This document shows, piece by piece, positions 1 through 7,722 of a stretch of DNA of 64,000 nt. The translations under genes were made by a program, and so were the position numbers. Location of the stretch: positions 40,659-104,658 of the forward strand of contig JAIXOI010000039.1 of the NCBI GenBank assembly GCA_027486795.1, written 5' to 3'. Positions within the stretch are counted from its first letter, which is position 1; the number at the start of each line of letters is the position of its first letter. Under the pieces are notes generated by a model. It ran no database searches and was not told the origin of the DNA. It saw only the letters and a program-made list of their open reading frames with translations. Source of the stretch: Sphingobacteriales bacterium (GTDB lineage: Bacteria; Bacteroidota; Bacteroidia; Chitinophagales; CAIOSU01).

Positions 1-122
1 CGATAGGAGCAGACATAGAAGTAGATTTCAGATATGAAATGACAAATGAGAAACAGCAACAAGACGTGATTAGTTTACTATCCTATCTTTTGTTTGTCAT
101 CTCTCATCTCTTATTTGTTATT
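1..122. other. Left-edge intergenic stretch with family F repeat words
   Basis: No gene is supported here. The stretch downstream of glyS holds A-rich words of the type 'ATGAAATGACAAATGAG' near 39-55. Roughly the opposite orientation ('TTTGTCATCTCTCATCTC') follows near 94-112. The same vocabulary recurs in other gaps of this window (near 2392, 11840 and 16770). The 104-aa ORF that starts here runs antisense into glyS and is a shadow. Confidence 0.4.
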
Positions 123-1655
123 TTAAAGCAGGTGTTTCCAGCCCACTTTTTTACCCACAATAGCTTCAAGGGTATCAATGGATACACGTTCTTGGGCCAT
201 GGTGTCGCGGTCGCGGAGGGTAACGGTATTATCTTCCAGCGTTTGGTGGTCGATGGTGATGCAATACGGCGTGCCCAACGCATCTTGACGACGGTAGCGC
301 TTGCCGATGCTGTCCTTCTCATCGTAAAACAATTGGTGGTCGAATTTCAATAAGCTCATTACCTCGCGGGCTTTTTCTGGCAGGCCGTCTTTCTTCATCA
401 ATGGTAATACACCCACTTTAATTGGTGCCAAAAAGGCCGGTAAAGCCAATACCACCCGGCTCTCGCCATTTTCTAAGGTTTCCTCTTTGTAGCTGTTGCA
501 AAGCACGGCCAAGAAAGTACGGTTAAGTCCCACAGAGGTTTCTACCACATAAGGTACATAGTGCTCGTTAATCTCCGGGTCGAAGTAGCGAAGCTTCTTG
601 CCACTGTGCTTCTCATGCTGGGTAAGGTCATAATCGGTACGAGAGTGGATACCTTCCATTTCCTTGAATCCGAACGGATAATCAAACTCAATATCAACGG
701 CAGCGTTGGCGTAGTGGGCAGTTTTCAAGTGGTCGTGAAAGCGAAGTTTATCAGCGCCGAAGCCCAAGGCGCGGTGCCATTTCATTCGAGAATCTTTCCA
801 GTAGTTGTACCACTGCATTTCCTCGCCCGGGCGAACGAAGAATTGCATCTCCATTTGCTCAAACTCGCGGGTACGGAAGATAAACTGGCGCGCCACAATC
901 TCGTTACGGAACGCTTTACCTACCTGGGCAATACCAAACGGAATGCGCTGGCGGCTGGTGTTCAATACATTCAAAAAGTTAACGAAAATACCCTGTGCGG
1001 TTTCCGGCCTTAGGTATATGGTAGATGACTCGTCGGCCACCGAACCCAATTGGGTGCTGAACATCAGGTTAAACTGGCGTACCTCCGTCCAGTTGCGGGT
1101 ACCGCTCACTGAGCAGGCAATCTCCAGGTCTTCAATAATCTGTTTAATCTCCGCCATATCGCCCGCCTCTAGCGCGGCTTTAAAACGGGTCTCTATCTCG
1201 TCCATTTTGGCTTGGTTGCGCAAAATGTTTGGGTTGGTGGCACGAAACTGGGCCTCATCAAAGGCATCGCCAAAGCGCTTTTGTGCCTTCTCCACTTCTT
1301 TGTCGTTCTTTTGGCGGTACTTTTCCACTACATCCTCAATCAACACATCGGCACGGTAGCGTTTCTTGCTGTCCTTGTTGTCAATAAGCGGATCGTTAAA
1401 GGCATCCACGTGGCCACTGGCCTTCCAGGTGGTAGGGTGCATAAATATGGCCGAGTCAAGCCCCACGATGTTTTCGTGCAGTTGTACCATGGCTTTCCAC
1501 CAAAAGTCTTGGATGTTCTTTTTCAGTTCTATGCCATAGGGGCCATAGTCGTACACAGCACCCAAACCGTCATATATTTCGCTTGAAGGGAAGATAAATC
1601 CGTACTCCTTACAGTGGGAGACAATGTTCTTAAACAAATCGTCTTGCTGGCTCAT
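123..1655 (-). CDS. glyS: Glycine--tRNA ligase (class II, alpha2 type)
   Basis: Charges tRNA-Gly with glycine using ATP in the cytosol. The 510 residues match the homodimeric (eukaryote/archaea-like) glycyl-tRNA synthetase rather than the alpha2beta2 form. Visible are the N-terminal 'YGFIFPSSEIYDG' (about residue 18), the class II core 'RPETAQGIFVNF' (about 216), motif 2 'GKAFRNEI' (about 246), 'TREFEQMEMQFF' (about 262), and a C-terminal anticodon-binding domain starting near 'APIKVGVLP'. The ATG is preceded by TATCTTTG with only 5 nt between, so the transcript is probably leaderless. It is transcribed alone; the toxin-antitoxin pair upstream has the same orientation but is separated by a gap of about 120 bp. 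Identification is secure from the full-length motif set. Confidence 0.96.
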   Translation of the reverse strand: MSQQDDLFKNIVSHCKEYGFIFPSSEIYDGLGAVYDYGPYGIELKKNIQDFWWKAMVQLHENIVGLDSAIFMHPTTWKASGHVDAFNDPLIDNKDSKKRYRADVLIEDVVEKYRQKNDKEVEKAQKRFGDAFDEAQFRATNPNILRNQAKMDEIETRFKAALEAGDMAEIKQIIEDLEIACSVSGTRNWTEVRQFNLMFSTQLGSVADESSTIYLRPETAQGIFVNFLNVLNTSRQRIPFGIAQVGKAFRNEIVARQFIFRTREFEQMEMQFFVRPGEEMQWYNYWKDSRMKWHRALGFGADKLRFHDHLKTAHYANAAVDIEFDYPFGFKEMEGIHSRTDYDLTQHEKHSGKKLRYFDPEINEHYVPYVVETSVGLNRTFLAVLCNSYKEETLENGESRVVLALPAFLAPIKVGVLPLMKKDGLPEKAREVMSLLKFDHQLFYDEKDSIGKRYRRQDALGTPYCITIDHQTLEDNTVTLRDRDTMAQERVSIDTLEAIVGKKVGWKHLL

Positions 1656-1660
1656 GGGCG

Positions 1661-1668
1661 CAAAGATA
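1661..1668 (-). promoter_or_regulatory. Candidate -7 element of glyS
   Basis: TATCTTTG on the minus strand matches the Bacteroidota -7 consensus TAnnTTTG and ends 5 nt before the glyS ATG. The start point would then fall at or beside the initiation codon. No clear -33 TTTG is seen; repeat family A occupies that position. Confidence 0.55.
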
Positions 1669-1674
1669 AATATT

Positions 1675-1707
1675 GTAGTCCATAGTCCATGGACGATGGT
1701 CGATGGA
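1675..1707. repeat. Dispersed repeat family A (GTCCATGG words)
   Basis: Tandem related words 'GTCCATAG', 'GTCCATGGACGATGG', 'TCGATGG' sit just upstream of the glyS -7 element. The same words recur at 13972-14022 and 61273-61299, always between genes. Confidence 0.6.
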
Positions 1708-1773
1708 AAAATTTAAAGTGTTGTAAGTAGATGGACGGTAGCCAAATTGGCTCCAGAAATAAAGCCAATCTGG

Positions 1774-2103
1774 CTAGTCATTTAAGAACTTCAATAAAGC
1801 CTCTAGTTCTTTATCGGTAATATTTTCTTTCTCCGACTTATCAAATACTGAAAGTAAATAAACGATATTTCCCTTGATGTAAACATTGGTAATTACTCTT
1901 GCTCCTGCCGATTTCCCCTTTCCTTTGGCCGATATTGCCATTCTTATTTTATAACAATCTTTCCCTAACGATACTCCCTGCTTAGGGTCTTTCTCAATTT
2001 CATCAAGAAGGTGGGCTAAATCGACTTTTATTGACCGATACTTTTTGGCCAACTTTTTAAGCTCTCGCTCAAAATTTTCGGTATATACTATCTCAAAGCT
2101 CAT
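1774..2103 (-). CDS. RelE/ParE-like toxin of a type II toxin-antitoxin pair
   Basis: A 109-residue basic protein starting 'MSFEIVYTENFERELKKLAKKY', which resembles the first helix-turn of RelE/ParE-fold toxins. It continues with 'YKIRMAISAKGKGKSAGARVITNV' and 'NIVYLLSVFDKSEKENI', the beta-strand pattern and terminal aliphatic strand expected of the fold. RelE members cleave mRNA in the ribosomal A site and ParE members poison gyrase; the sequence alone does not settle which applies. It overlaps the upstream antitoxin gene by 11 nt, so translation is probably coupled. The order antitoxin-toxin is the usual one for autoregulated pairs. Family membership is inferred from the pattern and the gene pairing. 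Confidence 0.75.
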   Translation of the reverse strand: MSFEIVYTENFERELKKLAKKYRSIKVDLAHLLDEIEKDPKQGVSLGKDCYKIRMAISAKGKGKSAGARVITNVYIKGNIVYLLSVFDKSEKENITDKELEALLKFLND

Positions 2104-2299
2104 CCACTAATTGGCGGGCCGATTTCAATTTGATTTTACCTTCTTTGGCAAGGTTTACTTGGTCTATTGCTTCTTTTAATCCAGCTATGGCCCTAGCTTT
2201 TGAAGGTGAAATTTCTTTAGTTTTTACGTAAGGAAAACTCTTAAGAAGCTCCATGATGAAGTCCGCCTTTTCATCCTTAATGTCCAATAGTAGTTTCAT
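2093..2299 (-). CDS. Antitoxin partner of the RelE/ParE-like toxin
   Basis: A 68-residue protein beginning 'MKLLLDIKDEKADFIMELLKSF', with a short N-terminal strand-helix of the kind that can dimerise and bind DNA. It is followed by a charged helical tail ending 'KLKSARQLVDEL', which could wrap the toxin. The ORF track starts it at 2359, but the internal ATG at 2299 is preferred: it is preceded by AAAGG a few bases upstream and the extra N-terminus has no family-like character. It overlaps the toxin start by 11 nt. The role is inferred from size, position and coupling; no named family is claimed. Confidence 0.68.
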   Translation of the reverse strand: MKLLLDIKDEKADFIMELLKSFPYVKTKEISPSKARAIAGLKEAIDQVNLAKEGKIKLKSARQLVDEL

Positions 2300-2389
2300 T
2301 TCAATAACCTTTACTGCAAAACGCATTTTAAAGATAAATGGTTTGTGGCTGGGTTGCAAATTTTTATGTCCGAAGAATTATCTTCCTAT

Positions 2390-2447
2390 AATTGGTCATT
2401 TCTCATTTCATATCCCATATTTGACAACTCTCGCCTCAGGAGCGGAG
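2390..2447. repeat. Intergenic repeat words of families F and E
   Basis: 'CATTTCTCATTTCATATC' (family F) is followed directly by 'CTCTCGCCTCAGGAGCGGAG', a degenerate copy of the family E palindrome found intact at 14122 and 61211. No gene is supported between 2300 and 2633. Confidence 0.45.
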
Positions 2448-2633
2448 GTAAGATTTACGAATGAGCCATGCCATAAATAGTCCTAACAACCTGCATGATT
2501 CACTTAACATAAAACTAGCCTTGCGGGGGTTACTATTCAAAACCAATAGATACAAGCAACCCGTAAATTAACCCCAACCCGACCCAGTAACCCTTTTTTT
2601 TGTATCTTAACCTGCCCAAAACAACAACCCGCG

Positions 2634-4727
2634 ATGGCTGATACGAACATAAAGGACAGAACCTTGAAGGTAGACGTGGCCGTGCTGAAGAAGGCTTTTA
2701 GCCTAATGGCTACTGCCCGCGAGATGAGTAAACTATACGAAGACCGTAAGGATATCTGTGCCAAATACGTGCATGCCACCAGCAAAGGCCACGAAGCCAT
2801 TCAACTGGCACTGGCACTGCAACTGCTGCCACAAGATTTTGTGGCGCCCTACTACCGCGACGATTCATTGCTGTTGGGCATCGGGTATAAGCCATACGAT
2901 TTGATGTTGCAGCTATTGGCCCGTAAAGACGACCCCTTCAGTGGCGGCCGCACTTACTACAGTCACCCGAGCAGCAACCGTGCCGATATGCCCAAAATAC
3001 CGCACCAAAGTTCGGCAACGGGCATGCAGGCCATACCCACCACAGGCATTGCGCAAGGCGTAAAATATAAAGAACTACAAGGCCTGGCCGATGAAAGCTT
3101 AACCCACAAACCAGTAGTGGTTTGCTCGTTGGGCGATGCCAGCGTAACCGAAGGCGAGGTGGCGGAAGCATTGCAGTTTGCAGGCTTAAAGCAGTTGCCG
3201 ATATTGTATTTGGTACAAGACAATGAGTGGGACATTAGCGCCCATGCCCGCGAAATACGCGCCATGAATGCTTTTGAATATGCTAAGGGCTTTAAAGGTA
3301 TTGAGGCTTACACCATTAATGGCAACGATTTTTTAGAAAGCTACGAGACCTTGAAAAAGGTGCTCCACATTATACGCACGGAGCGCAGGCCGGTGCTGCT
3401 GCATGCCAAAGTGCCGCTGCTTAACCACCACACCAGTGGCGTGCGCAAAGAGTGGTACCGCAGCGAAGCCGATTTGGCCGAACACGCCAGCCGCGACCCC
3501 TACCCTATCCTCCGCGACCAACTGGGCATATATGGCGTAAGCGAAGATGAAGTGTTTGCAATGGAGGCCGAGGCCCGCACCAAGGTAGCTACCGATTTTG
3601 AGCGCGCCTTGTTGGCACCCGACCCGCAGCCCGAAGACCTGCTGACCCACATATTTGCCCATACCCCCATAACCGAAGAAAAGGGCGAGCGCAGCCCCGC
3701 CAATGCCGAAAAGGTAGTGATGGTGGATGCTGCCCTGCATGCCGTAGATGAGATTTTGCGCCAACACCCCGAAGCCCTGCTATACGGACAAGACGTTGGT
3801 GGCGAACTGGGGGGAGTGTTCCGCGAAGCGGCGCTACTGGCCAAAAAGTACGGCGATGGCCGCGTGTTCAATACCCCCATTATGGAGGCGTATATCATTG
3901 GTAGCACGGTGGGTATGAGCGCTGCAGGCACCAAACCCATTGTAGAGGTGCAGTTTGCCGACTATGTGTGGCCGGGCCTCAACCAGCTCTTTACCGAAGT
4001 GAGCCGCTCTTGCTACCTCAGCAACGGCAAATGGCCCGTGCAGGCGCTTATACGCATACCCATTGGGGCGTATGGCAGCGGCGGGCCGTATCACAGCAGT
4101 AGCGTGGAGAGTGTATTGCTGCAAATAAAAGGCATAAAAGTAGTGTACCCAAGCAATGCCGCCGATATGAAGGGCTTGATGAAAGCCGCTTTTTACGACC
4201 CTAACCCAGTGGTAATGCTGGAGCACAAAGGCCTTTATTGGAGCAAAGTACCCGGCACCCTCGCTGCCAAAACCGCCGAGCCGGATGGCGATTACATCAT
4301 TCCGCTGGGTAAAGGGCGCATAGCCTTAGATGCCGACGAAACCGAAACCGCCAACGGCAACACGCTTACCGTAATAACCTACGGCATGGGCGTGCATTGG
4401 GCCAGCAACGCCGCGACGCAATACCCCGGCCGCATTGAGGTGGTAGACCTACGCACGCTAAACCCGCTGGACGAAGAACTGATTTACGAGCGCGTAAACC
4501 TACACAGTAAGTGTATCGTGCTTACCGAGGAAACCATTAGCAACACCTTTGCCGAATCGCTGGCTGGGCGCATAGGCAGCCATTGCTTTAAGCAATTGGA
4601 TGCGCCCGTGCGCATCATTGGTGCCGCCAACACCCCCGCCATACCCCTTAACAGCACCCTCGAGCACACCATGCTCCCCAATGCCGACAAAGTGGCTAAG
4701 GTGATGGGGGAATTGTTAGGGTTTTGA
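2634..4727 (+). CDS. Fused E1 alpha/beta subunits of a 2-oxoacid dehydrogenase (probably branched-chain)
   Basis: Thiamine-diphosphate-dependent E1 that decarboxylates 2-oxoacids and loads the acyl group onto the lipoyl E2 of the complex. The 697 residues hold both subunits in one chain. The alpha-like half (about 1-340) carries the TPP motif 'GDASVTEGEVAEALQFAG' closing with 'VQDNEW'. The beta-like half (about 362-697) carries 'YGQDVGGELGGVFREA', 'FNTPIMEAYIIGSTVGMSAAG' and 'IPIGAYGSGGPYHSSSVE'. The fusion is typical of Bacteroidota 2-oxoisovalerate/pyruvate-type E1 proteins. Substrate specificity (2-oxoisovalerate versus pyruvate) is inferred by family habit only. It stands alone; E2 and E3 are not in the window. 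It converges on the next gene with a 24-bp gap. Confidence 0.92.
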   Translation: MADTNIKDRTLKVDVAVLKKAFSLMATAREMSKLYEDRKDICAKYVHATSKGHEAIQLALALQLLPQDFVAPYYRDDSLLLGIGYKPYDLMLQLLARKDDPFSGGRTYYSHPSSNRADMPKIPHQSSATGMQAIPTTGIAQGVKYKELQGLADESLTHKPVVVCSLGDASVTEGEVAEALQFAGLKQLPILYLVQDNEWDISAHAREIRAMNAFEYAKGFKGIEAYTINGNDFLESYETLKKVLHIIRTERRPVLLHAKVPLLNHHTSGVRKEWYRSEADLAEHASRDPYPILRDQLGIYGVSEDEVFAMEAEARTKVATDFERALLAPDPQPEDLLTHIFAHTPITEEKGERSPANAEKVVMVDAALHAVDEILRQHPEALLYGQDVGGELGGVFREAALLAKKYGDGRVFNTPIMEAYIIGSTVGMSAAGTKPIVEVQFADYVWPGLNQLFTEVSRSCYLSNGKWPVQALIRIPIGAYGSGGPYHSSSVESVLLQIKGIKVVYPSNAADMKGLMKAAFYDPNPVVMLEHKGLYWSKVPGTLAAKTAEPDGDYIIPLGKGRIALDADETETANGNTLTVITYGMGVHWASNAATQYPGRIEVVDLRTLNPLDEELIYERVNLHSKCIVLTEETISNTFAESLAGRIGSHCFKQLDAPVRIIGAANTPAIPLNSTLEHTMLPNADKVAKVMGELLGF

Positions 4728-4751
4728 GGGGAGAGGTATGGTTAACGGCCT

Positions 4752-6647
4752 TTATTTCTTCGGTACCGTTAGTATGGGTACGTTAAAGGTTATGCCAATT
4801 TCGCTTTGGCCCTCGTTATCAGCGTCGTATTTTAGGCCTTTCTCGGTTACGTTTCCAAACTTGATGTAAGGCTCAATACCCACCACCGATTTACCATCTT
4901 TGTTTGCCACGTTGCCCACGATGCCGAAGCCTATGCCGAGGCGCTCATTATCGTCAAAATCATTACGATAGTCAAAGAAGGTATGTACCCCGAAGATTTT
5001 CGTTTTGCCGAACATGGCGTAAATATTGCCATAGAGTAACAAGCCGAATGTTGGGGCAATGCCGTTGCCTGCAGAATCGATGAAGGCTGTGTATTTTTTG
5101 GTATAGTCTTTACTTCTTCCGGTAAGGGATGCGGAATCTTTTATAGCAGTTTTCTCAGTGTAGTCGCGTTTGTCGTAAAAGCTTTGGCGATTATCGTAAC
5201 GCTCGCCTCCTATGCCAAAGTTGAACAGTATAGCTGCTGATTTTGGCCACCAAAAGTAGTGGTTATACTCGATAGCAGATGAGTAAGTTACCAATTGGTT
5301 CTTTTTGATAGTGGCGCCATCCGCAGGAAGTGGTTGGTTAGGGCTTACTATTGTGTCGGGTTTGAAAGTATATAGAATACTACCGCCTATTTTTTGTCTA
5401 AAACTAAGCCAGCCGAATTTTACCGATGTCCATTCAGCACTATGATATATGGCTAGTTTTTTCTTTTCTACGAAAGTGATTAATGTATCTACGGCTGTAA
5501 ATAATTGGGTATAGGTACTAGGTTTATCTAATTTTTCAATCTCGATGCGAAGGCTGTTACGTGCAGTCCCTGCATCAGTATAGGCAGCTAAAGGGAGGTA
5601 TTTCTTATTCCTTAATATGGCGTACTCAGCGATAAATCTTTGCTCGTAACGGAGCGCAAGGAAGTCAAGGGCAAGTATGTCATCAAAAAATAAATTTTCA
5701 TTCGGGCCTTTAGGTTTTGCTAGCTTGCGATTTGCCTTTTTAATAGCTTCAATTTGGTCATCTGTTACTGGTCCAGTTGCTGATATATTGGCAAGAGGAT
5801 TAGCGGCAGCAGTAGTTAATTTTCCAAAGCGAGCATAATATATTCTGTAAATACTGATAAATTCTTCGTTAGGAAGTTTATTTATTTCATCAAGTATAAC
5901 ACGAAGTATGTAGTTAAGATAATCTACCTTTTCTTGGGATGTTAAGTTTGTTAATAAGTTATTTATATCAATAATCAACTGCACTTTTGTACCGGGAATA
6001 TCAATAACACCGGCTGTATGCTTAAAGTCACTAATTCCTAAGTTCTTGCCAGTAATATAGCTGTTGTACTCTTTTTTTAAATTGAGGACATCGCTTTGGG
6101 CATATACGCGCTCCAACATTAAAAGAGCCTGATAATTCTGGGCATCAGCCATAGGAATACTAACTGAATAGATTTCGCTGAATCTCTTTAAGTTTTCATT
6201 TTCCAACTGCCTTAGCTTTATTTGGTTAGTTCTACGAGAGTCTGAGCTGAATTTGTATCGAGTATGTACCTTCCAGGATAATGCAACTTCCCCATTAAAA
6301 TTCCCCCCAGTTTTGTAATCGTTAAATAATGAAGCAGTAGTTCCTTCTTTATCACCGCTAACCTTAACATTTAAGAGCAGCGAATGTGATTTGTTCAGTG
6401 AAATAGCTCCTGTTAGCGAAAATTTGGCATCTGCCAAATCCATTGATATATTGTTTACAAATGGGGCATTCAGATCTTGACCTGCTGCCAAAAAACTAAA
6501 GTAACGACCAGAAATTTGGTTAAAAAATTTGGGGTCTACTTGAGTAAATCCTCTCCGGTTTACAAAATTATCAATCCTAATAGTATCCTGAGCAAACATA
6601 GAAGAAGAACACATGAGGATACCTAGGCAAATTAACAAGCTTTTCAC
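4752..6647 (-). CDS. Secreted or outer-membrane protein of unknown function
   Basis: 631 residues that I do not recognise. A signal peptide 'MKSLLICLGILMCSSSMFA' ends before Q20, so the protein leaves the cytoplasm. The middle (about 130-420) is helical and charged with many Tyr and Asn. The last 200 residues alternate aromatic and glycine positions ('GGSILYTFKP', 'ILFNFGIGGERYDNRQ', 'GIGFGIVGNVANKDG', 'GITFNVPILTVPKK'), like strands of an outer-membrane barrel. The start codon is GTG; the next ATG would remove the signal peptide, so GTG is kept. No T9SS sorting domain is present. The fragment 'FRQKIGGSILYTF' and the barrel-like end are the only functional hints. Confidence 0.8.
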   Translation of the reverse strand: MKSLLICLGILMCSSSMFAQDTIRIDNFVNRRGFTQVDPKFFNQISGRYFSFLAAGQDLNAPFVNNISMDLADAKFSLTGAISLNKSHSLLLNVKVSGDKEGTTASLFNDYKTGGNFNGEVALSWKVHTRYKFSSDSRRTNQIKLRQLENENLKRFSEIYSVSIPMADAQNYQALLMLERVYAQSDVLNLKKEYNSYITGKNLGISDFKHTAGVIDIPGTKVQLIIDINNLLTNLTSQEKVDYLNYILRVILDEINKLPNEEFISIYRIYYARFGKLTTAAANPLANISATGPVTDDQIEAIKKANRKLAKPKGPNENLFFDDILALDFLALRYEQRFIAEYAILRNKKYLPLAAYTDAGTARNSLRIEIEKLDKPSTYTQLFTAVDTLITFVEKKKLAIYHSAEWTSVKFGWLSFRQKIGGSILYTFKPDTIVSPNQPLPADGATIKKNQLVTYSSAIEYNHYFWWPKSAAILFNFGIGGERYDNRQSFYDKRDYTEKTAIKDSASLTGRSKDYTKKYTAFIDSAGNGIAPTFGLLLYGNIYAMFGKTKIFGVHTFFDYRNDFDDNERLGIGFGIVGNVANKDGKSVVGIEPYIKFGNVTEKGLKYDADNEGQSEIGITFNVPILTVPKK

Positions 6648-6995
6648 GGGGCAGTATTTTATAGGTTAGAAGTAGTGTTATAAATGCAGTGATAAAGAAA
6701 GAAATTTTTTGTGAAATATTCAATAATATAATTTGGTTTTGTTTAAAATTATAGAAAAATATATAGGCCTTTTCGCTACCAGCAGCCTTCTGGCTAAGGT
6801 GTCCCCAATCCTCACCTTATTCTATCGAAAATGAAATGGCCCTCACGGCACTGAACGCAAGTTAAATGTTGCTAATCCTAAGTACCCAACCCACTGCAAC
6901 ATGCCAGCGCACACTTCTCCTCACAAAAACAACTTTCGCGCCAGCGTATGGTTGGGTCTAGCTATTTTGGCACAAAAAATGCATAATTTGTTGCC
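6648..6995. other. Divergent intergenic region, no gene seen
   Basis: 348 bp between divergent genes. The left part is AT-rich (promoter side of the minus gene). Near the right end 'GCATAATTTG' stands 6 nt before the ATG at 6996 and is a one-base-short match to the -7 consensus. Nothing else was recognised. Confidence 0.4.
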
Positions 6996-7712
6996 ATGAA
7001 AAAGGCACTTTGTTTACTTGTGCTGCTGCTCACATTCAGTGCAGCATTTGCGCAGCTTGAGTATGAATCGTATACCGTTGCGGCAACCAATGGACTCACT
7101 TTGAGAGATGCGCCCGATAAAAATGGGGCCAAAGTAGCCATTATACCCAAAGGCGGAAGGGTTTCAATTGCAGAGAACGTTGATAGTAGCTTGTCTTTTT
7201 CGGTTACCGAATTTCCCGGATTTACGATTCAGGGATATTGGGTGAAAGTGCGCTATTTGGATTACACTGGCTATGTGTTTTCGGGTTATTTGTCCCGTTT
7301 CCTTCCATTGTTACGGTACATAACCCCCGAAGGCGAGCAGTATAATGAAAATGAGTATGAATACTTTATGCGGTATTTTACTGAAAGAGGGCACAAGCCG
7401 TTCAATTACCTCGATCAAGACTCTATCTATCAAGATTTTGAAACCAAATTTAACGAGGGAATCCGCTACCACTATCACTCCAGCGAAGCACTGTATATAT
7501 CTATTGAGTTTACCCAACACTCTTTTCAGGAGGTGTATCTATTCTATTTGCTCATGACAGAGCCTCGCGCCAAAGCCGAATACAATAGAGAAACGAACGA
7601 AATATATGCCTTTCAGGGCATTTCAGATGATCCGGAGGAAGGAATTGGCTGCGATTACACGATTACCAAAAAGGGCAAAACCATAATACTATCCCTTTTT
7701 TGCCATTGCTAG
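6996..7712 (+). CDS. Secreted protein with bacterial SH3-like domain
   Basis: 238 residues beginning with signal peptide 'MKKALCLLVLLLTFSAAFA'. Residues about 25-95 form a bacterial SH3 (SH3_3-like) domain: 'YTVAATNGLTLRDAPDKNGAKVAIIPKGGRVSI', then 'GYWVKVRYLDYTGYVFSGYLSRF'. Such domains bind cell-wall peptides or other proteins in the periplasm. The remainder is acidic and aromatic ('YNENEYEYFMRYFTERGHK', 'ISDDPEEGIGCDYTITKKG') and not recognised. No enzymatic domain is visible. It converges on the ABC-F gene with a 10-bp gap. The SH3 call is from the 'GLTLRDAPDKNGAKV ... GYV' pattern; the biological role is unknown. Confidence 0.78.
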   Translation: MKKALCLLVLLLTFSAAFAQLEYESYTVAATNGLTLRDAPDKNGAKVAIIPKGGRVSIAENVDSSLSFSVTEFPGFTIQGYWVKVRYLDYTGYVFSGYLSRFLPLLRYITPEGEQYNENEYEYFMRYFTERGHKPFNYLDQDSIYQDFETKFNEGIRYHYHSSEALYISIEFTQHSFQEVYLFYLLMTEPRAKAEYNRETNEIYAFQGISDDPEEGIGCDYTITKKGKTIILSLFCHC

Positions 7713-7722
7713 TGGCAACAAA

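Noticed and set aside
805-1586. Plus-strand ORFs opposite glyS
   Set aside because: Antisense shadows of a fully supported synthetase gene.
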